DNA from: Hermatobates lingyangjiaoensis
Lineage: Eukaryota > Arthropoda > Insecta > Hemiptera > Hermatobatidae
NCBI GenBank assembly: GCA_026182355.1
Contig: JAPFBL010000362.1
Coordinates: forward strand, 124,001 to 188,000
DNA length: 64,000 bases
Direction: 5' to 3'
Under the pieces are notes generated by a model. That model saw only the letters and a list, made by a program, of their open reading frames with translations. It made no database searches and was not told the origin of the DNA. A program made the position numbers and the translations under genes. Numbering within the stretch: the stretch's first letter is position 1; the number at the start of each line of letters is the position of its first letter. Positions 32,885 to 45,756 of the stretch are shown here, one piece after another.

Positions 32885-33710
32885 TACACGTGATATTCAA
32901 TTTTGTTCAAGGGTGCAAGATAGAGATTGATTATAGCATTTTGTAAGACAAGTCCATCATACCATGGAAAGCATCAGAAATTATGTTTAATTTGAAATCA
33001 TCATATTCAAATTTTTCATTAACCTTTAAACATCAATTTTATTACAGTAGATTCAAACAAATAAATTTTGTTCAATGTAAATATTGTAAATGTAAACAAA
33101 CCAACAAGATTAGTTCATTAATCCAGGAGAAATATTCAGGTTTCATAGATTTATTGTTCTTTGTATTAATTGAAATATCATGAATTTTGTTTTTAAATTG
33201 TTAATTTTATGTTCAATTATTTGGCAAAAAATAAAAAATTTTGTATTTAAATGAGCTGTTTAGCGTCAAAAAATTATTTTCTGAAAACAGGAAATGTACT
33301 GTAACGCCTCTTTGATAAGTGTTATTTTAAAAACAAAATTACTTCAACTCATTTCTCACGTAATGTTCTATTTTTAGATAAAATTTTATTTTGATCCGTC
33401 AAACGTTATAGCTTATATCATACTAACAACTTTTCAGATTGAATGATGAGAAAAAATTCTTACCTGGTACGACAAAAAAAAATTTCCTGTCGTTATAAAA
33501 ATTTGAGGATTTTTTTTTGCTTTTGAAGTCTCAAAGATAATATCAAAAATTTCAAGACTCTAGAATTAGTAGTTTACGAGAAAAAAAAGGTCAAAAAACA
33601 CATTTCTATCAAAAAAATGACTTTCCCATCATGCATAGTAGCTCCCAAACAATAGGGTTCATCTAAATTATGCGGCCCATTTTTGAATAAAATTGTCTAC
33701 ATTTATTACT
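32885..33710 (+). mobile_element. Dispersed LINE-like repeat, copy 1
   Basis: Shares with 52267-52915: cacgtaatgttctat, actctagaatt, gtagttta, ctcccaaacaatagggt. The shorter stretch 50865-51056 has its first part. Likely the 3' region of an old retroelement. Confidence 0.6.
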
Positions 33711-34779
33711 TTATATTCTATTCATAATCCAATAAAATTTAATCTTTTAATAACTTGATTCTAACAAAAATGGAAGATGTGGGTGTTATACTTATTTTTG
33801 TGTAATACAGTGCCATGTATTTTTTTATTATAACTAGTGGATACTACTTTCCTAGTATATACTGTTGAAGGATCCTTTAGAGTGTTAAGAGCTCTCCCAT
33901 ATCGTCTTTACTGAAAATAAGTAGAGCTTGGAGTCGATCCAACAAAAACTGTTAACTGTAGACCAAATAAAACAGCATGAATATTCGTAACTTATGATAT
34001 GCTAAACTGTGTTGCATTAACCGTATTTTCTGAGAACTCATTTAAGAAGTACGAGTGCCTTACAGGACTGAGTTGATATAATCATTTTTTTAATTACTTC
34101 TATATTAAAAGTAGATTGATTAACGTAGATTTCGTTATAAAACATTAACTTATAAATATAAAAACTAAATTGTTCGTGCCGTTTGATAAAAAAAAAGAAG
34201 ACAGGTTAGACGTATTAACAGTTGATTGAATTATTGATAAAAGAAATAGATGCAATGTTAGCGCTTTTATGCCAAAAGAATTCTTATCGGAAGTGAAGAG
34301 GATCAGCTAAAGACATTAACTTTTATTATCAAAGTTGTTGAGGCGCAGTTTAAAAGTTTTTTACGATAATCTCCATTTTTAGTTAGGATTTCCTTTCTCT
34401 TGACAAACTTGTTCCTATTGCCATAGTTAAACGTCCTACTTCCTCTTCTGTTCCGTTTTTTTTTTTCTTCCTAACCCTTGAATATTGATACAAGTTTGGT
34501 TAATTCCTTTTTTGGTTGGCTTCAATAAAAGTGAGAAAATGCGCTCTTGTGTGTAATTCACTTTAACAAAGTTAAAGTGCTTTGAAACTTAAGAGAGCAT
34601 TACGGCGAAGACGGTGAGGATAAATATTCAAAGATTCCTCACCTACCTAACAAAATGAGGAACTAAGATAGGTATAAAGGAATTGTTTTATATATCTTAT
34701 AGATCTTCGTTTTTCTATCTAAAGTAAAATATCTCAAATACATGTATATTGTTAATACCACTGAGGTTAGTATGATTTA
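33711..34779. other. Intron sequence, nothing recognised
   Basis: AT-rich and unique as far as I can see. Confidence 0.4.
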
Positions 34780-34943
34780 TATTAGAAATAGATAAAACCG
34801 TCATACCTCGTAAGATGATCATGGAGTCGTTGGAGCGCTTTTGGACTTTGTACATCTTCAATCGCAACAAACCTAGTAGGTATAACTCCAACGACTCCAT
34901 GAGCATCTTACCAGGAATGACGGTTTTACCTGTTTCTAATATA
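34780..34943. mobile_element. Small foldback element (about 164 bp)
   Basis: 57-base arms (34780-34836, 34887-34943) with about five mismatches, for example atggagtcgttggag / ctccaacgactccat. It shares the 16-mer aaccgtcatacctcgt with the 93-bp satellite. Confidence 0.8.
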
Positions 34944-35881
34944 AAATATCTCATCTTATCCTGAACATTGCAAAGAAAACCATTTCAACAGAACTATGTT
35001 TTATTATTCGTCTTAACCACAAAGAAAATATCTAATATTGAAAATTTAACTTCATTTAAATGTAGATTAATTGAAACGCAAGTTGACACATACGTAATCA
35101 ACTACATACCAGTCAACGTATACAAAGGAGTAGTTGGACTTGATCTTTTATACGTCGACTCTAGTCTATAATTTTATTCACTTTACATAATATTGAGAAA
35201 GCAGTCAATCGTGTTATATAAATAATAAATAAACCTATCAATTTACAAAAGTCTTTAATAATTTTCAGTATAATAATTCTATAAAAGACCTATAAATAAT
35301 AATTATAATAATGATATTATAATATATAATAATATTTTACAATTATAATATATAATTGGAATATATATATAAAAGTAGAATATTATAATTATAATATATA
35401 ATTAGAATATTCAGTATAATAATTCTATAAATAATTGAAAACATAATTTGAAAAATAATTAATGAAATTATCATACATCCTAAATTAAAAATTATCTTAA
35501 AACGACATTACTTCTTAGATGTTTGTGACATTTTTTTTAGACAAAATAGGAATATTTTTAAGTTTTCAATGGAAAAATTTCTCTTAAATATTCAATGTAG
35601 AAGGTCAGATAAACTATGTAAGAGATCCAGTGGTTATTGAAACAGAAACCATGTTCTCTTGTCGGAGATTATTTCGTAACAGGAAATTTTCACTTTGGCT
35701 TTTCAAAAATAATATTACTGCTGTAGTTATACTAATAAGATTGTATGAATCAATGGTGTGATATAAAATAATAAGATTATATATTGATAAGTGGATCAAT
35801 ATGAAATAAGTGGATCAGGAATGAAAAACTGATAAACATCTCGCATTTATATTATGCTTAAATGGGATATATTATATAATA
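34944..35881. other. Very AT-rich intron sequence
   Basis: Many TAATA words. At 35270-35420 attataatatataat and gaatatt recur as loose local repeats. Confidence 0.4.
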
Positions 35882-36004
35882 ACAAGATTTCACATAAACA
35901 TGTGAAACAACAATCAATGATCAAATCACAATATGAAATGGGAAAAAAAGACTAAGATCTTTAAACTGTAACAAGCGGTCTTCGTCACAGTCAAAACCCA
36001 TCAC
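35882..36004 (-). mobile_element. PLE-A single terminus, copy 11
   Basis: Left-type arm with extension cacataaacatgtgaaac and gcggtcttcgtcacagtc. Confidence 0.75.
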
Positions 36005-36670
36005 TGATATTATATATTATCTAACTATATACCAAAGAAGTTTGATATTATTAAGTTTACTGACAGTAAAGTTGAGTGTTGGCCACTCCAGATTTTTTTA
36101 ATTTTTTTATTACAGGTGTGATAAACACAGCATTCTTAAGGAACTATTGTATCTGTTTACAGTGTTCACTATATCACACAGGTAACTTTCAATTACTTTA
36201 AAAACACTTTTCTCGGCTCTTAAGAATGTGTTTTCTAGGATTGGCTTGAAACATATCCTCTTGCAAAGGAGAATTCTTTTACAGTTCATTGCCAAATGCA
36301 TAGGTGATTACTGTGCCTTTGTCAGAGTGTACAAAAGCCATTGTCAGCAAGAGCCAAGCATACATTGTCATGCATTCTCAGTTTTCAATGTCCAGTCAAG
36401 AAGCCTTTCAGGATCTTAAATTATTATTTCTTCTTTCGCTCTGTTTATTGCTTGATTAAAAGCTTTTTTGACTGCTTATGTCTTTCAATTTTCAAAACAT
36501 TTTCATGAATTCTGTATGGTCGTTTTAAAACGTTCTTGAACAGTGTGTCATCCTGTCCTATAGAATGGTTTTAGTCATATTATGGGCATACGAAGTAAAT
36601 GTGCTTGCCGAAAAGAAATGCTTGGTCCCTTATCAGTACGTTTAAGGTACAGTAACCCCAGTGTCGAGAG
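36005..36670. other. Intron sequence with one dispersed repeat
   Basis: 36025-36100 repeats 20098-20180. Nothing else. Confidence 0.4.
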
Positions 36671-37279
36671 AGGCCAGATTAGCTCAGAGGTCAATGTACT
36701 CGTCTTTGGTCTATACTCCGGGATTCGATCCCCACCTTGCCCTCCATTTATTCTTGCGGAAAGTGAATAAATCTGAATACGTTGTCCCGCGGAGATGTCG
36801 GTCGGTCCCGAGCCTGTACGATGTCAGGTATTCGTTAAAGATCCCATACTCGAAATGGCTATCGGTCACGAGCCTGTACGATGTCAGGTATTCGTTAAAG
36901 ATCCCATACTCGAAATGGCTGTCGGTCACAAGCCTGTACGATGTCAGGTATTCGTTAAAGATCCCACACTCGAAATGGCTGTCGGTCACAAGCCTGTACG
37001 ATGTCAGGTATTCGTTAAAGATCCCATACTCGAAATGGCTGTCGGTCACGAGCCTGTACGATGTCAGGTATTCGTTAAAGATCCCATACTCGAAATGGCT
37101 GTTGGTCACGAGCCTGTACGATGTCAGGTATTCGTTAAAGATATCCTACTCAAAATGCACTTGAGTTAGGCAAAATGTAGTTCTCCCAATGTAGAATCTG
37201 TAGAATCACCGTTCAATAAAAAGCTGGTAAACGGCTTATGTTGTCACCAGCTAGGGGATCGGTTTAAACAATAAAAAAA
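36671..37279 (+). mobile_element. SINE with internal 60-bp repeat expansion, tail type 2
   Basis: Head ggccagattagctcagagg, B box gggattcgatccccacc, body. The segment around gtacgatgtcaggtattcg is amplified, then the normal end to ggtttaaacaata. Confidence 0.9.
36790..37150 (+). repeat. 60-bp tandem repeat inside the SINE
   Basis: Six copies of gagcctgtacgatgtcaggt plus the linked tcgttaaagatccc, exactly 60 bases apart. Because 60 is a multiple of 3, several frames stay open here; these are not genes. Confidence 0.95.
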
Positions 37280-37618
37280 AAACCCAGTGTAGACATTTTT
37301 CGCTACCGGTCGAAAGAGAGGAAACCAGAAGGATAAAGAACATGAGAACAACTTGGTACGATCTCTAGTCATCATTTTTTGTCGGTCCTAAAGAGATCTT
37401 CAGGTTAGTAGCGTAGCCACTGGCAGGTGGAAAGCCGGAGTTGAGTCATACAGGCTGTTTGGAGCGCTTAATCACCCCATTCATACCTCTATGGCGTATT
37501 TAACCGATATTGTTTCATCAACTTCATTGCTAGTATTAGACATCATATTTATAAACGATTCTACATTGAAGATTCTAACGTAGTGCAATCAGTTATTATG
37601 TGGCATTTACTTATTATA
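37280..37618. other. Intron sequence, nothing recognised
   Basis: Ends with tgcaatcagttattatgtgg, the lead-in seen before family L elements. Confidence 0.4.
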
Positions 37619-38046
37619 GGGTAAAAAGCTAATGAAATAGTCTTTACATATAGAAGTTTAATAGTTTAAACAACGCGTTTCAAACTTATCGCTAAACTCA
37701 TAACTAAAACATAACTAACATGACATAATCACTAACATTACATAACATAACATTAACTAAAACATAGCTAACTCATAACTAAAAAATTAGTTAGATGCCT
37801 GTAAAAACATTACGTGTTCGAAACGCGTTGTTTATACTATTAAATTTTGATATTTGGGGAGTAGGCCTTACAATTTCTATAAAAACCAATGCCTATTTCT
37901 AGTTTTATACCTTTTATGATTAATTTTATTTGTATATTTGAGGAGCAATAATTAATCAGAAAAGGTATAAAACTAGAAATAGGAATTGGTTTTAATAGAA
38001 CTATTAAATTTCTATATGTGGAGACTATTTCATTAGCTTTTTACCC
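37619..38046. mobile_element. Family L foldback with nested inverted repeat
   Basis: Outer arms gggtaaaaagctaatgaaat / atttcattagctttttaccc. Inside, acgtgttcgaaacgcgttg. A second palindrome (37883-37917 / 37961-37998, cctatttctagttttatacc) interrupts the right arm, with tattaaattt repeated at its edges. Confidence 0.75.
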
Positions 38047-38776
38047 AACCGTGAAGATTGTTTGATTTTCGATAAAACTGTCTTTCCGAAATTTCACTAT
38101 AGGTGCAGTAAATGCTATAAAAGTTTTATTATTAATAACACATGCATTACAGTATGACCAAGCTGTTTTATAAAGCATCTGTTTATGATAGATCTCTTTT
38201 ATAACTAATTTAGTTGTAGGAAACACAGATGGAAAAGAGAAGAATGAAGCAAGTTTGTGTAAAAAGCTGTTTCATTGTCTCCAGATAAGATTGAGCTTAA
38301 AGGAGAAGTAAGAGTTTTTATTCGCAAAGTTGTAATAGTTGGCAATAAACACGTGACGGTCTTCATCATCCATGTAAATCGTCTCTCTTCAGCCTTTAGC
38401 ACAACACTCTCACTTACATCTCACCAATTACAGCCAACTTTTCTTATTTCCTCTTTTCATTTAGTTTTATTTTCAGTTGTCATTTACTTCTAAACTACCC
38501 TGAAAAACTTTCCCTATTAGTATTTTAGGACGTTTTCTTCTAAAGGAAAACCTTTATACACCATAACATTGATGAAATTTATTACAATTATACTAATAAA
38601 AATAATGTTTTTACTTACTCGTTTTTATAAATAATTAAAATAAAAAAAATTATGGAATTGTTTTTTTTTTTTGATCAGAAATGAGTGCATATTTATTCTT
38701 AGAATAAAATAACTGTAATCATTTTGATGGGTCCGACACAATAAAATAGTCACAAATTTATAAATATTATAAATTA
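38047..38776. other. Intron sequence, nothing recognised
   Basis: AT-rich. Confidence 0.4.
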
Positions 38777-39135
38777 CTAGACTACCCGTGGCCCATTGTG
38801 TCACCCAGAAATTATAACCATAGGTATTGAAATTAATTCTCTGAACATGATTGACAGGGATAATTTTAATTCTTGTTTCTTGTTATTAAGGCATATATTA
38901 TTAAAATTTTAAAATCAAAATTTTTTTGTTACATTTATATGTAATACATTTGCTCTACTGTCATCGGTAATCACGCAAGACACTTGCTACCCTGGCTCCA
39001 AGTTTGGGAATATAGTGATAATTTTCATTTATTTAACACTATTCAGGTAATAAATAATATATATTTAATTTCAGGTGGCTATCTTCACGGAAAATGGGTG
39101 AAAAAACAAACAAACTTATGAATTTGATATATAGA
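38777..39135 (-). mobile_element. Small Helitron-like element
   Basis: Minus strand starts TCTCTATATATCAAATTCAT and ends gggccacgggtagtCTAG followed by T. Resembles 28005-28690. Confidence 0.55.
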
Positions 39136-40169
39136 GATTTTAGATTTTAACCAAAATCCCTTGTGATGTTTTATAAAAGTATTAACTCTAAATTCGCATA
39201 ATTTAATATCTAATTAAATATAATGCGTGGAAAAACAGAAATACATTATACGGAAAAAACAAATTATTAAATTGATTCGGTAAAAATAATTGCCTTAAGC
39301 ACCAACAAAACCAGATTTCCGCCATTCAACTACATTTCTAGAATAATAGTTCTAAAGAAAAAGTATTTGGGCAAAGAACACATTCGCTCTAATAGCATAA
39401 TACTTAAGGAAGTCAGTGTAGCAAATTCATTCTCCGAGTGGATTTTCTTTAGAAAATAAATAATTTATTTCGTCCTCAATCTTCTACTGCCAAGCTTCTC
39501 TCTTAAAGGTCAAAATAATACTTTACAAACTATTTTAGCAATCAATGCAAAAACATTTATGTATTTGCAGGGATATATAAATGTGTATATATACGAGTAT
39601 ATTCCAAAACTAATTATATTAATTACTGTATTCAAAACTGAAAATAAAAAAAAACATTAACTACATTAATATGCTATTACAACTTTTTATTTTTATTAAC
39701 TTTATACACATGTGAATGAATTCGTATATAAATAAAAAAACACACTTACAGTCTCTAATTTTGCAATCATAGATTGCAGCTACCATAAATCACCTCTGAT
39801 TGCAAAAATCTTACTCTACGAGCCTCCAGAGAAACCCATTGACTGTTCAGTGCGCATAGTTCACTTGGCCTTAATCTAAAGAGATTTAATTAATATTTAA
39901 TTAATTAATTAGTTATTTGTCTTTGCACTTATTTTTTATCTTACTTTTATTATTTAATTATTTATTTATTAATTTATTAAAAAACAAATGAAATTTGTTT
40001 AACAAGCTCAACAACAAATAAAACAAATATTTTTTATAATCTTAATATGATATTTATTATCTATGTTTCGTGATCTTTTCTCGCACTCCATTTTGGAAAC
40101 CCCTGCTCTACGAGATATTGTACCTCCTGCTATCTTTTCCACACAATTCATGATATATATATATATACA
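39136..40169. other. Intron sequence, nothing recognised
   Basis: AT-rich. A TTAAT-rich patch lies at 39885-39990. Confidence 0.4.
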
Positions 40170-40257
40170 TATCAAACCACAATATGAAAATGGGAAAACA
40201 AGACTCAGATCTTTCAACCGTAACAAGTGGTCTTCGTCATAGTCAAAACCCAACTGA
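40170..40257 (-). mobile_element. PLE-A single terminus, copy 12
   Basis: tcaaaccacaatatgaaa ... gtggtcttcgtcatagtc, preceded by (TA)n. Confidence 0.75.
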
Positions 40258-40377
40258 CTCAGTACATAATATCTTGCCCTCCTCTTGTTCCCGAGTTTCA
40301 CAATCCCTGTTATAGTTATTTGATTTATAGTAACTCGTTTATAACCAATTCTTTTTAATGTTTGCACAAAATGGTTG

Positions 40378-40600
40378 GGGAGGTCAGGTTATTCCAGTGG
40401 CAACGTGCTTGCCTCTGGACTGGTAGGTCCGGAGTTCAATACCCAATCTGGACCTTGATTTAGTCACGCGAGTGAATAAATCTGAACAAGCTGTCCCTCA
40501 GAGATGTCGGTCCCGAGCCTGTACGATGTCAGATACTAGTTAAAGATCCTTACTGAAAACATACTTGAGTTAGGCAAAATGTAGGACTTCAAATGTTTAT
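40378..40600 (+). mobile_element. SINE head and body, tail displaced
   Basis: Head gaggtcaggttattccagtg to tgtaggacttcaaatg. A tail-1-like end (actgcaacctaacctaac) appears about 320 bases later at 40930-40950, suggesting an insertion between them. Confidence 0.7.
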
Positions 40601-41589
40601 GAAAGCCCTTTACAAGTCCATTAAGGTCCAATATTTTGGGCAATGGAACGAACTTAACGAATCTCTGAATTTATTGTTAAACGCCTGAAATAAAAAAAAA
40701 CTGTTGTTTAACAATAATAAACCAAAACCTTAATTTCCATAATACAAAGCAGTTTGTTAACGAAGAAAATGTGGAAAAACGTATTCTGAATAAGACTTGC
40801 CTTGCATAACTGCCAGGTCAACACCAAAATGTAAACCAAAATTAAATGCTAATGTTAAACTAGTTTTCAATAATTTTCATTTATTGTAAACTAATTTCAA
40901 TTCCGGCGACTTATGCACTCTTGTGGACTACCACTGCAACCTAACCTAACGCAACCTTGCACAAAGAGGTTTCTTGTGAAGGTACGAGTCAAACTTGGGA
41001 CTCATTGTTCTGTTTTAAATTCTGCTAAAAATATCTGTTCACTCATAATCAAGTGTGAATATTTGAAAGCTTGATAAAATAATTTGATTTATAATTATAA
41101 ACAACAGAACTAACCTTCCATCAATTTATAGGAGTATTGATTATTTTACGAAATTATTTATTATTATTTATTTATGAAATTTCATTTTAAATAAAGAGAC
41201 TTGAATAAATAAGAAAAGTAATAGGCTCTTGCGATGCTAGCAAAAAATGAAATGAATGGAAATGTCCGCTGCAGATATGATGCAGGCGAGGGACCGGAAA
41301 CCAGACGCACTTCTACTGACTCCTGCTTCTCCTTTATACAGAGAGATATCAGACACAACTGCGTCACACAAAATAATCTCGAGTGGTCCACACTCAGCTT
41401 TACTCAGTGTAACTGTATTATTAAACTCATCAAATATCAATTTAATAAATTCAATTATTTTAATATAGCTAGCAACTTTATTCCAGTATGTCATGTTCTC
41501 TTTTTTTCAACGACACAATGTAACCATTGATATCTCTAGAAAAAAAAGCAGATAATTCAAATTAATAAGAGAACATATCACTTCTGATT
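40601..41589. other. Intron sequence
   Basis: 41225-41400 is less AT-rich and open in several frames, but has no splice borders or recognisable protein. Confidence 0.35.
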
Positions 41590-42236
41590 GAAAAACGCAT
41601 TCATTTTTGCTTGACCCATACACCCCTCTCGAAATTTCTTACATTGTAATCTCCCCCTCCCCCCACCAATCCCATTCTAAGATAGTCTTTTTCAAAAAGT
41701 GCATCCTAAATAGAATGCAAATATTACTAAAAACTATATAATACTAAAAATTGTGTCTTTCTTTATTAGTGTTCAAATATAACACAGTTCACAATTGAAG
41801 ATAGATGGCACACAAAGTAAAGAAACACACTTACCAACTCAAATTTTCGGGCAATCCGTCTTCTCCATTATGGAGAGTTAATTCATGAGATAAGAAACCC
41901 AGAGGTAAAAAAGAGTTTTAGAAAATCAGAAACATTTTCTAACAAATTAAATAGTGTGAAATCGGACATTCATTTTTTAAACGCATATATATATATATAT
42001 ATATATATAAAACTTGAAACGGTCCAACAGGACTACTGGTTCACTCAGGAAAGAGAAAAACAGATAAAAACACGCACGAAAAAGACTCATAACAATATAT
42101 CGACATTCGTTGTCATCGGGCAGAAGTAGTCCCTTTGAATAGCTTCAGCTATATAATGTATATATATATAAAGTATAATAAATATATAATATATAAAGTA
42201 TATATATTGTATTATAATATATAATATATATACACA

Positions 42237-42365
42237 AAACTAAAGTTTATCGGGACTTGGTCAGTTCTTCAGGTTCAAATTAAACTGTCATTGCCACCGT
42301 TTCGATTTTAATTTAAAACCTTTTTCATAGGCAGAAGTATAAATTTTGAAACAGAAAAACTAAGA
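42237..42365. repeat. Family C variant
   Basis: gtcagttcttcaggttcaaa and tttaaaacctttttcat as at 4509-4625. Confidence 0.5.
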
Positions 42366-42452
42366 ATTACATTACAAATTATTTTACAAAGAAAAATAGT
42401 CTGTGGATTTCAACAACAACTGTAGTTTGAATGTTGTTTATCGAACATAAAT

Positions 42453-42635
42453 ATCAATGATCAAACCACAATAAGAAATGGGAAAACAAGACCAAGATGG
42501 CTCTATAGCAGTTAAGTTTTTGACTCTGACAAAGACCGCTTGTTACGGTCGAAAGATCTTAGTCTTGTTTTCCTATTTCTTATTGTGGTTTGACCATTGA
42601 TTGTTATTTCACGTGTTTTGTGAAATCTTTTTATA
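42453..42635. mobile_element. PLE-A terminal palindrome, copy 13
   Basis: Left arm shortened, right arm with extension cacgtgttttgtgaaatc, then (TA)n. Confidence 0.75.
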
Positions 42636-42865
42636 CATAAATATATATATATATATATATACCAATTTCCATGGACTATGTTTATAATAGGGTTTTACAA
42701 ATTAAGAATATTGATGGATATATGAAATTTATATTCAATTAAATTATAGAGGTTAAGACCTCTAATTATTCCTTCTTCGTAAACGTTATTTAGTTACAAA
42801 TCCACTCCTTAAAAATGCAAAACTCACCCCCGAGGATGAATTTCACCCCAATTGAAAACCCCTGT

Positions 42866-44040
42866 CATAGAGGGTTTACAGATATTGTGACCACTCCAGT
42901 TAGATATCGTATATATTTTTATATAGTTGAGTAAAACTGGAACTCTAACGGTTAATTTATCATAAACACTTGGAATAAGTGAAAATATTCCAAGTTGGTT
43001 AAAAATACTGTGACGTGAAATACTAGATGCGACACCTACACTGTGTTAATTGGTAGCTCTGTTGGTGTCCGGCCACACCTCTGGCTGTCCACTTCATATG
43101 ACATCCCTTTATCCATTTCCAAGCGTGGTTTATTTAACTTTTTCCCCAATGTATTTTTATTAAGTATCGTCCATTTTGTGTATTTGTTCTTTATATATTA
43201 TTTTTTATTTTCCTTTAAAGGAGAAAAATACATATGAAGTAGATGGATGTGAGAGTTATCAATCCACCATTAGTTTTGGATGGTTTTACAAGTTTCAAGT
43301 CTTTAGAATTCCTTTCAGATATTTTTTATGACCTCTATCAATCCAGATTAAACAAAAAGATAGTCAAACTCAACGTAGTTCTTTAATAAACCTAACCACA
43401 CCAAAATATTTTATCTATCTGGCTAAAAAAAATATCATCTGACAGTGAAACTTTGTAATTCTTGTCTTAACACGCCATTAAGTTTTAAAACCATAATAGA
43501 GGATTTTTCTAATAAAAATGAAAAGGAAGATAATACTAATTGTAAATGACAGAGATGGAGAATAAGAATAAATAAGAAGAATAAGGGTACTTTTCAGAAG
43601 TAATCCTCTGAATAAAAGGCATCGAAGAACAGCGGAATGGCTAAAAGCCAAGATAAATGCATTACAATTAAGAAAGCAGATAAAACTTCGAGGTTTGTCA
43701 TACTATCGACTGAAGAACTGCAATCTAAAACTAATGAAATTCCAAGTCTTGCCATGAACTGAATTCTAATGATATCTCTTTGGAGGTTTTCACTTTTCTT
43801 CCGTAAGCCCCTTATTGCTTATTAACTCCATTAGATATTTGACTAGTTTTAAATTTTGTTGAAAAATTTATTCTTTTTAATGTTTTTTTTGCGATAGTTT
43901 ACTGTTAAGGACTTTTTCGTTTCATCTATATCGGGAAACTTGTTCATCAAGTGTATTAGCTTACACTTAGCAAGAAATATCTAAATGGACAGACTTACAA
44001 TGAGGGACAACAATATAGTAACCCTACATGGCAAAATTCT
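42866..44040. other. Intron sequence, nothing recognised
   Basis: AT-rich. Confidence 0.4.
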
Positions 44041-44374
44041 CTAGGTTAGGTTAGGTTAGGTTGCAGTGGCAGTCCCACAAGGGAACACACATAGGCCTAG
44101 CATTGGCCCTTTGTGAAACCACACAATGAAGATTGATTCTACAGTGGGAGTTCTAAATTTTGGCTAACTCAAATATATTTAGAGTAGGTATCTTTAACGA
44201 GTACCTGACATCGTACAGGCTCGGGGACCGACGGTTTAACGTCCTTCTTCGAGTGACGACGTGGTCAGATTTATTCACCTTCCGCGTGAATAAATCGAGG
44301 GCCAGGTGAGGATCGAACCCCGGTCCTATCAGTTCAGAGGCGAGCACGTAACCACTGAGCTAGCCTGGCCCCCC
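44041..44374 (-). mobile_element. tRNA-derived SINE, full length, tail type 1 with TTAGG units
   Basis: Minus strand: GGCCAGGCTAGCTCAGTGG, GGGGTTCGATCCTCACC, TGGCC (acceptor-like ends GGCCAGG / CCTGGCC), body, then a tail ending in four TTAGG-type units at 44042-44061. Confidence 0.85.
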
Positions 44375-44499
44375 ACAAAAAAAAAAATTCTAATATTTGT
44401 CTATGATTTAGTATGAATTAGTATTTTTGGGTAGAACGAATGTAGAAGACTCATTAGTTGTGCAAATGTAATTGTGTCGTATTTACTCAGACTGGAGTA

Positions 44500-44705
44500 A
44501 ATAGATAAATCAAAGTCTCCACACATAAGAAAGAAACTTTTTTTTTATTCTGCGAGTTTCTACGCATTGAAGGCTGGACTCTGGTCGGTCGTTTACTCCT
44601 ATATTTTGGAAGTTTACCTGACGATGGGCATGAAGCGGAAACGCATAGAATAAAAAAAGCTTCTTTTTTATGTGTGGAGACTTTGATTTATCTGTTTACC
44701 CCAGT
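44500..44705. mobile_element. Family L foldback element
   Basis: Arms atcaaagtctccacacat and atgtgtggagactttgat. Centre with cctgacgatgggcatgaag and gaaacgcatag. Confidence 0.7.
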
Positions 44706-45756
44706 ATGAGAATGTAGAAGAATAAACAAAATATATTCATTCTTCAAATAGTGGCTGAATATTCAAATGGACACAAGAATTATCGTTGTTAGGGAAATAA
44801 CGTTTAACTTACAAATAATTTGTAAGAAGATTTTGCGAAATCGCAGTTGTTTGAACTGCTCTATTGACATTCTCAGTTCAATTTTTGATGTTAAAACTGA
44901 CAATCCCCTTTCAGCGATCTGAGAAACATAACAGTAGACAGTATACTGACCCTTTGTGTCCAAAGCTACATTATCGTACAGTATACCCTTGCATATTCAT
45001 GGTTCGCGATTTACCTCTCCGAATTCTCGCGAATTTGACTTTCGTTGGACTTATCATAAATTTCTGAGCAGTTTTTAGCAGAAAAGCACTCACATTTACA
45101 ATACATAAATAAATTTAAAAATAATTCAAAATAAAAATAACAGTTAATGTAAAACAATAAAAAATAGAGATGATAAATAAGTTTAAAACAACAATATCAG
45201 ATAATATAAAGAGTAAGAAAAAAGAACGACTACGTAAACAAAATTTCTTTCTTTTACGTGAGGAACTGCCTGAACGGCTGTAAAGCAGGATTTAAACTGT
45301 GCCACACATCAGAGCCACCATAATCATCATCATCGTATGGCACAGTAGATTTCATCATCATCATTTCATTAATATTAATGAGCACAATACTGAAAATGTC
45401 TTTCAATTATTATTTATGTATGGCAATGTGCAAGTGCATATTTTATTCAAATTTATCTTTTTGATTTGTATATGCTTTGTTCTTTATAAGTGCATACCTA
45501 GATCGTATGTACGTCTTACGAACATAAAGTATACAAAATAAATGAATGAATAAAAAATAGAAATGAAAATTGGTATTTACAATTAACTCTTTGTACCATA
45601 TTTAATATGTTTGCCCTTTAAAATTCGCTCTGTTTTACCGTACACTATTGCTTATTATTTTATTGTTACTATTGTTTACCGTACACACAGATGACTTTAC
45701 ACAGGTAACGACAGTATTATGCTGTCAGTAAGGAATACGAATACTGAACTTATATA

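Larger units (their letters stand above)
41590..42865. mobile_element. hAT-type element, second copy, with nested insertions
   Basis: Ends resemble 15361-15957: tgcttgacccatacacccc on the left, caattgaaaacccctg on the right. PLE-like pieces and PLE-A copy 13 are inserted inside. The left border is uncertain. Confidence 0.6.

Noticed and set aside
36661..37169. Long open frames of repeated words on both strands
   Set aside because: They are translations of the 60-bp SINE repeat, whose length is a multiple of three. No splice sites, no start context and all frames behave alike.
41234..41530. Possible exon in a less AT-rich patch with several overlapping frames
   Set aside because: No acceptor/donor pair keeps the phase between exons 2 and 3, and no recognisable domain.
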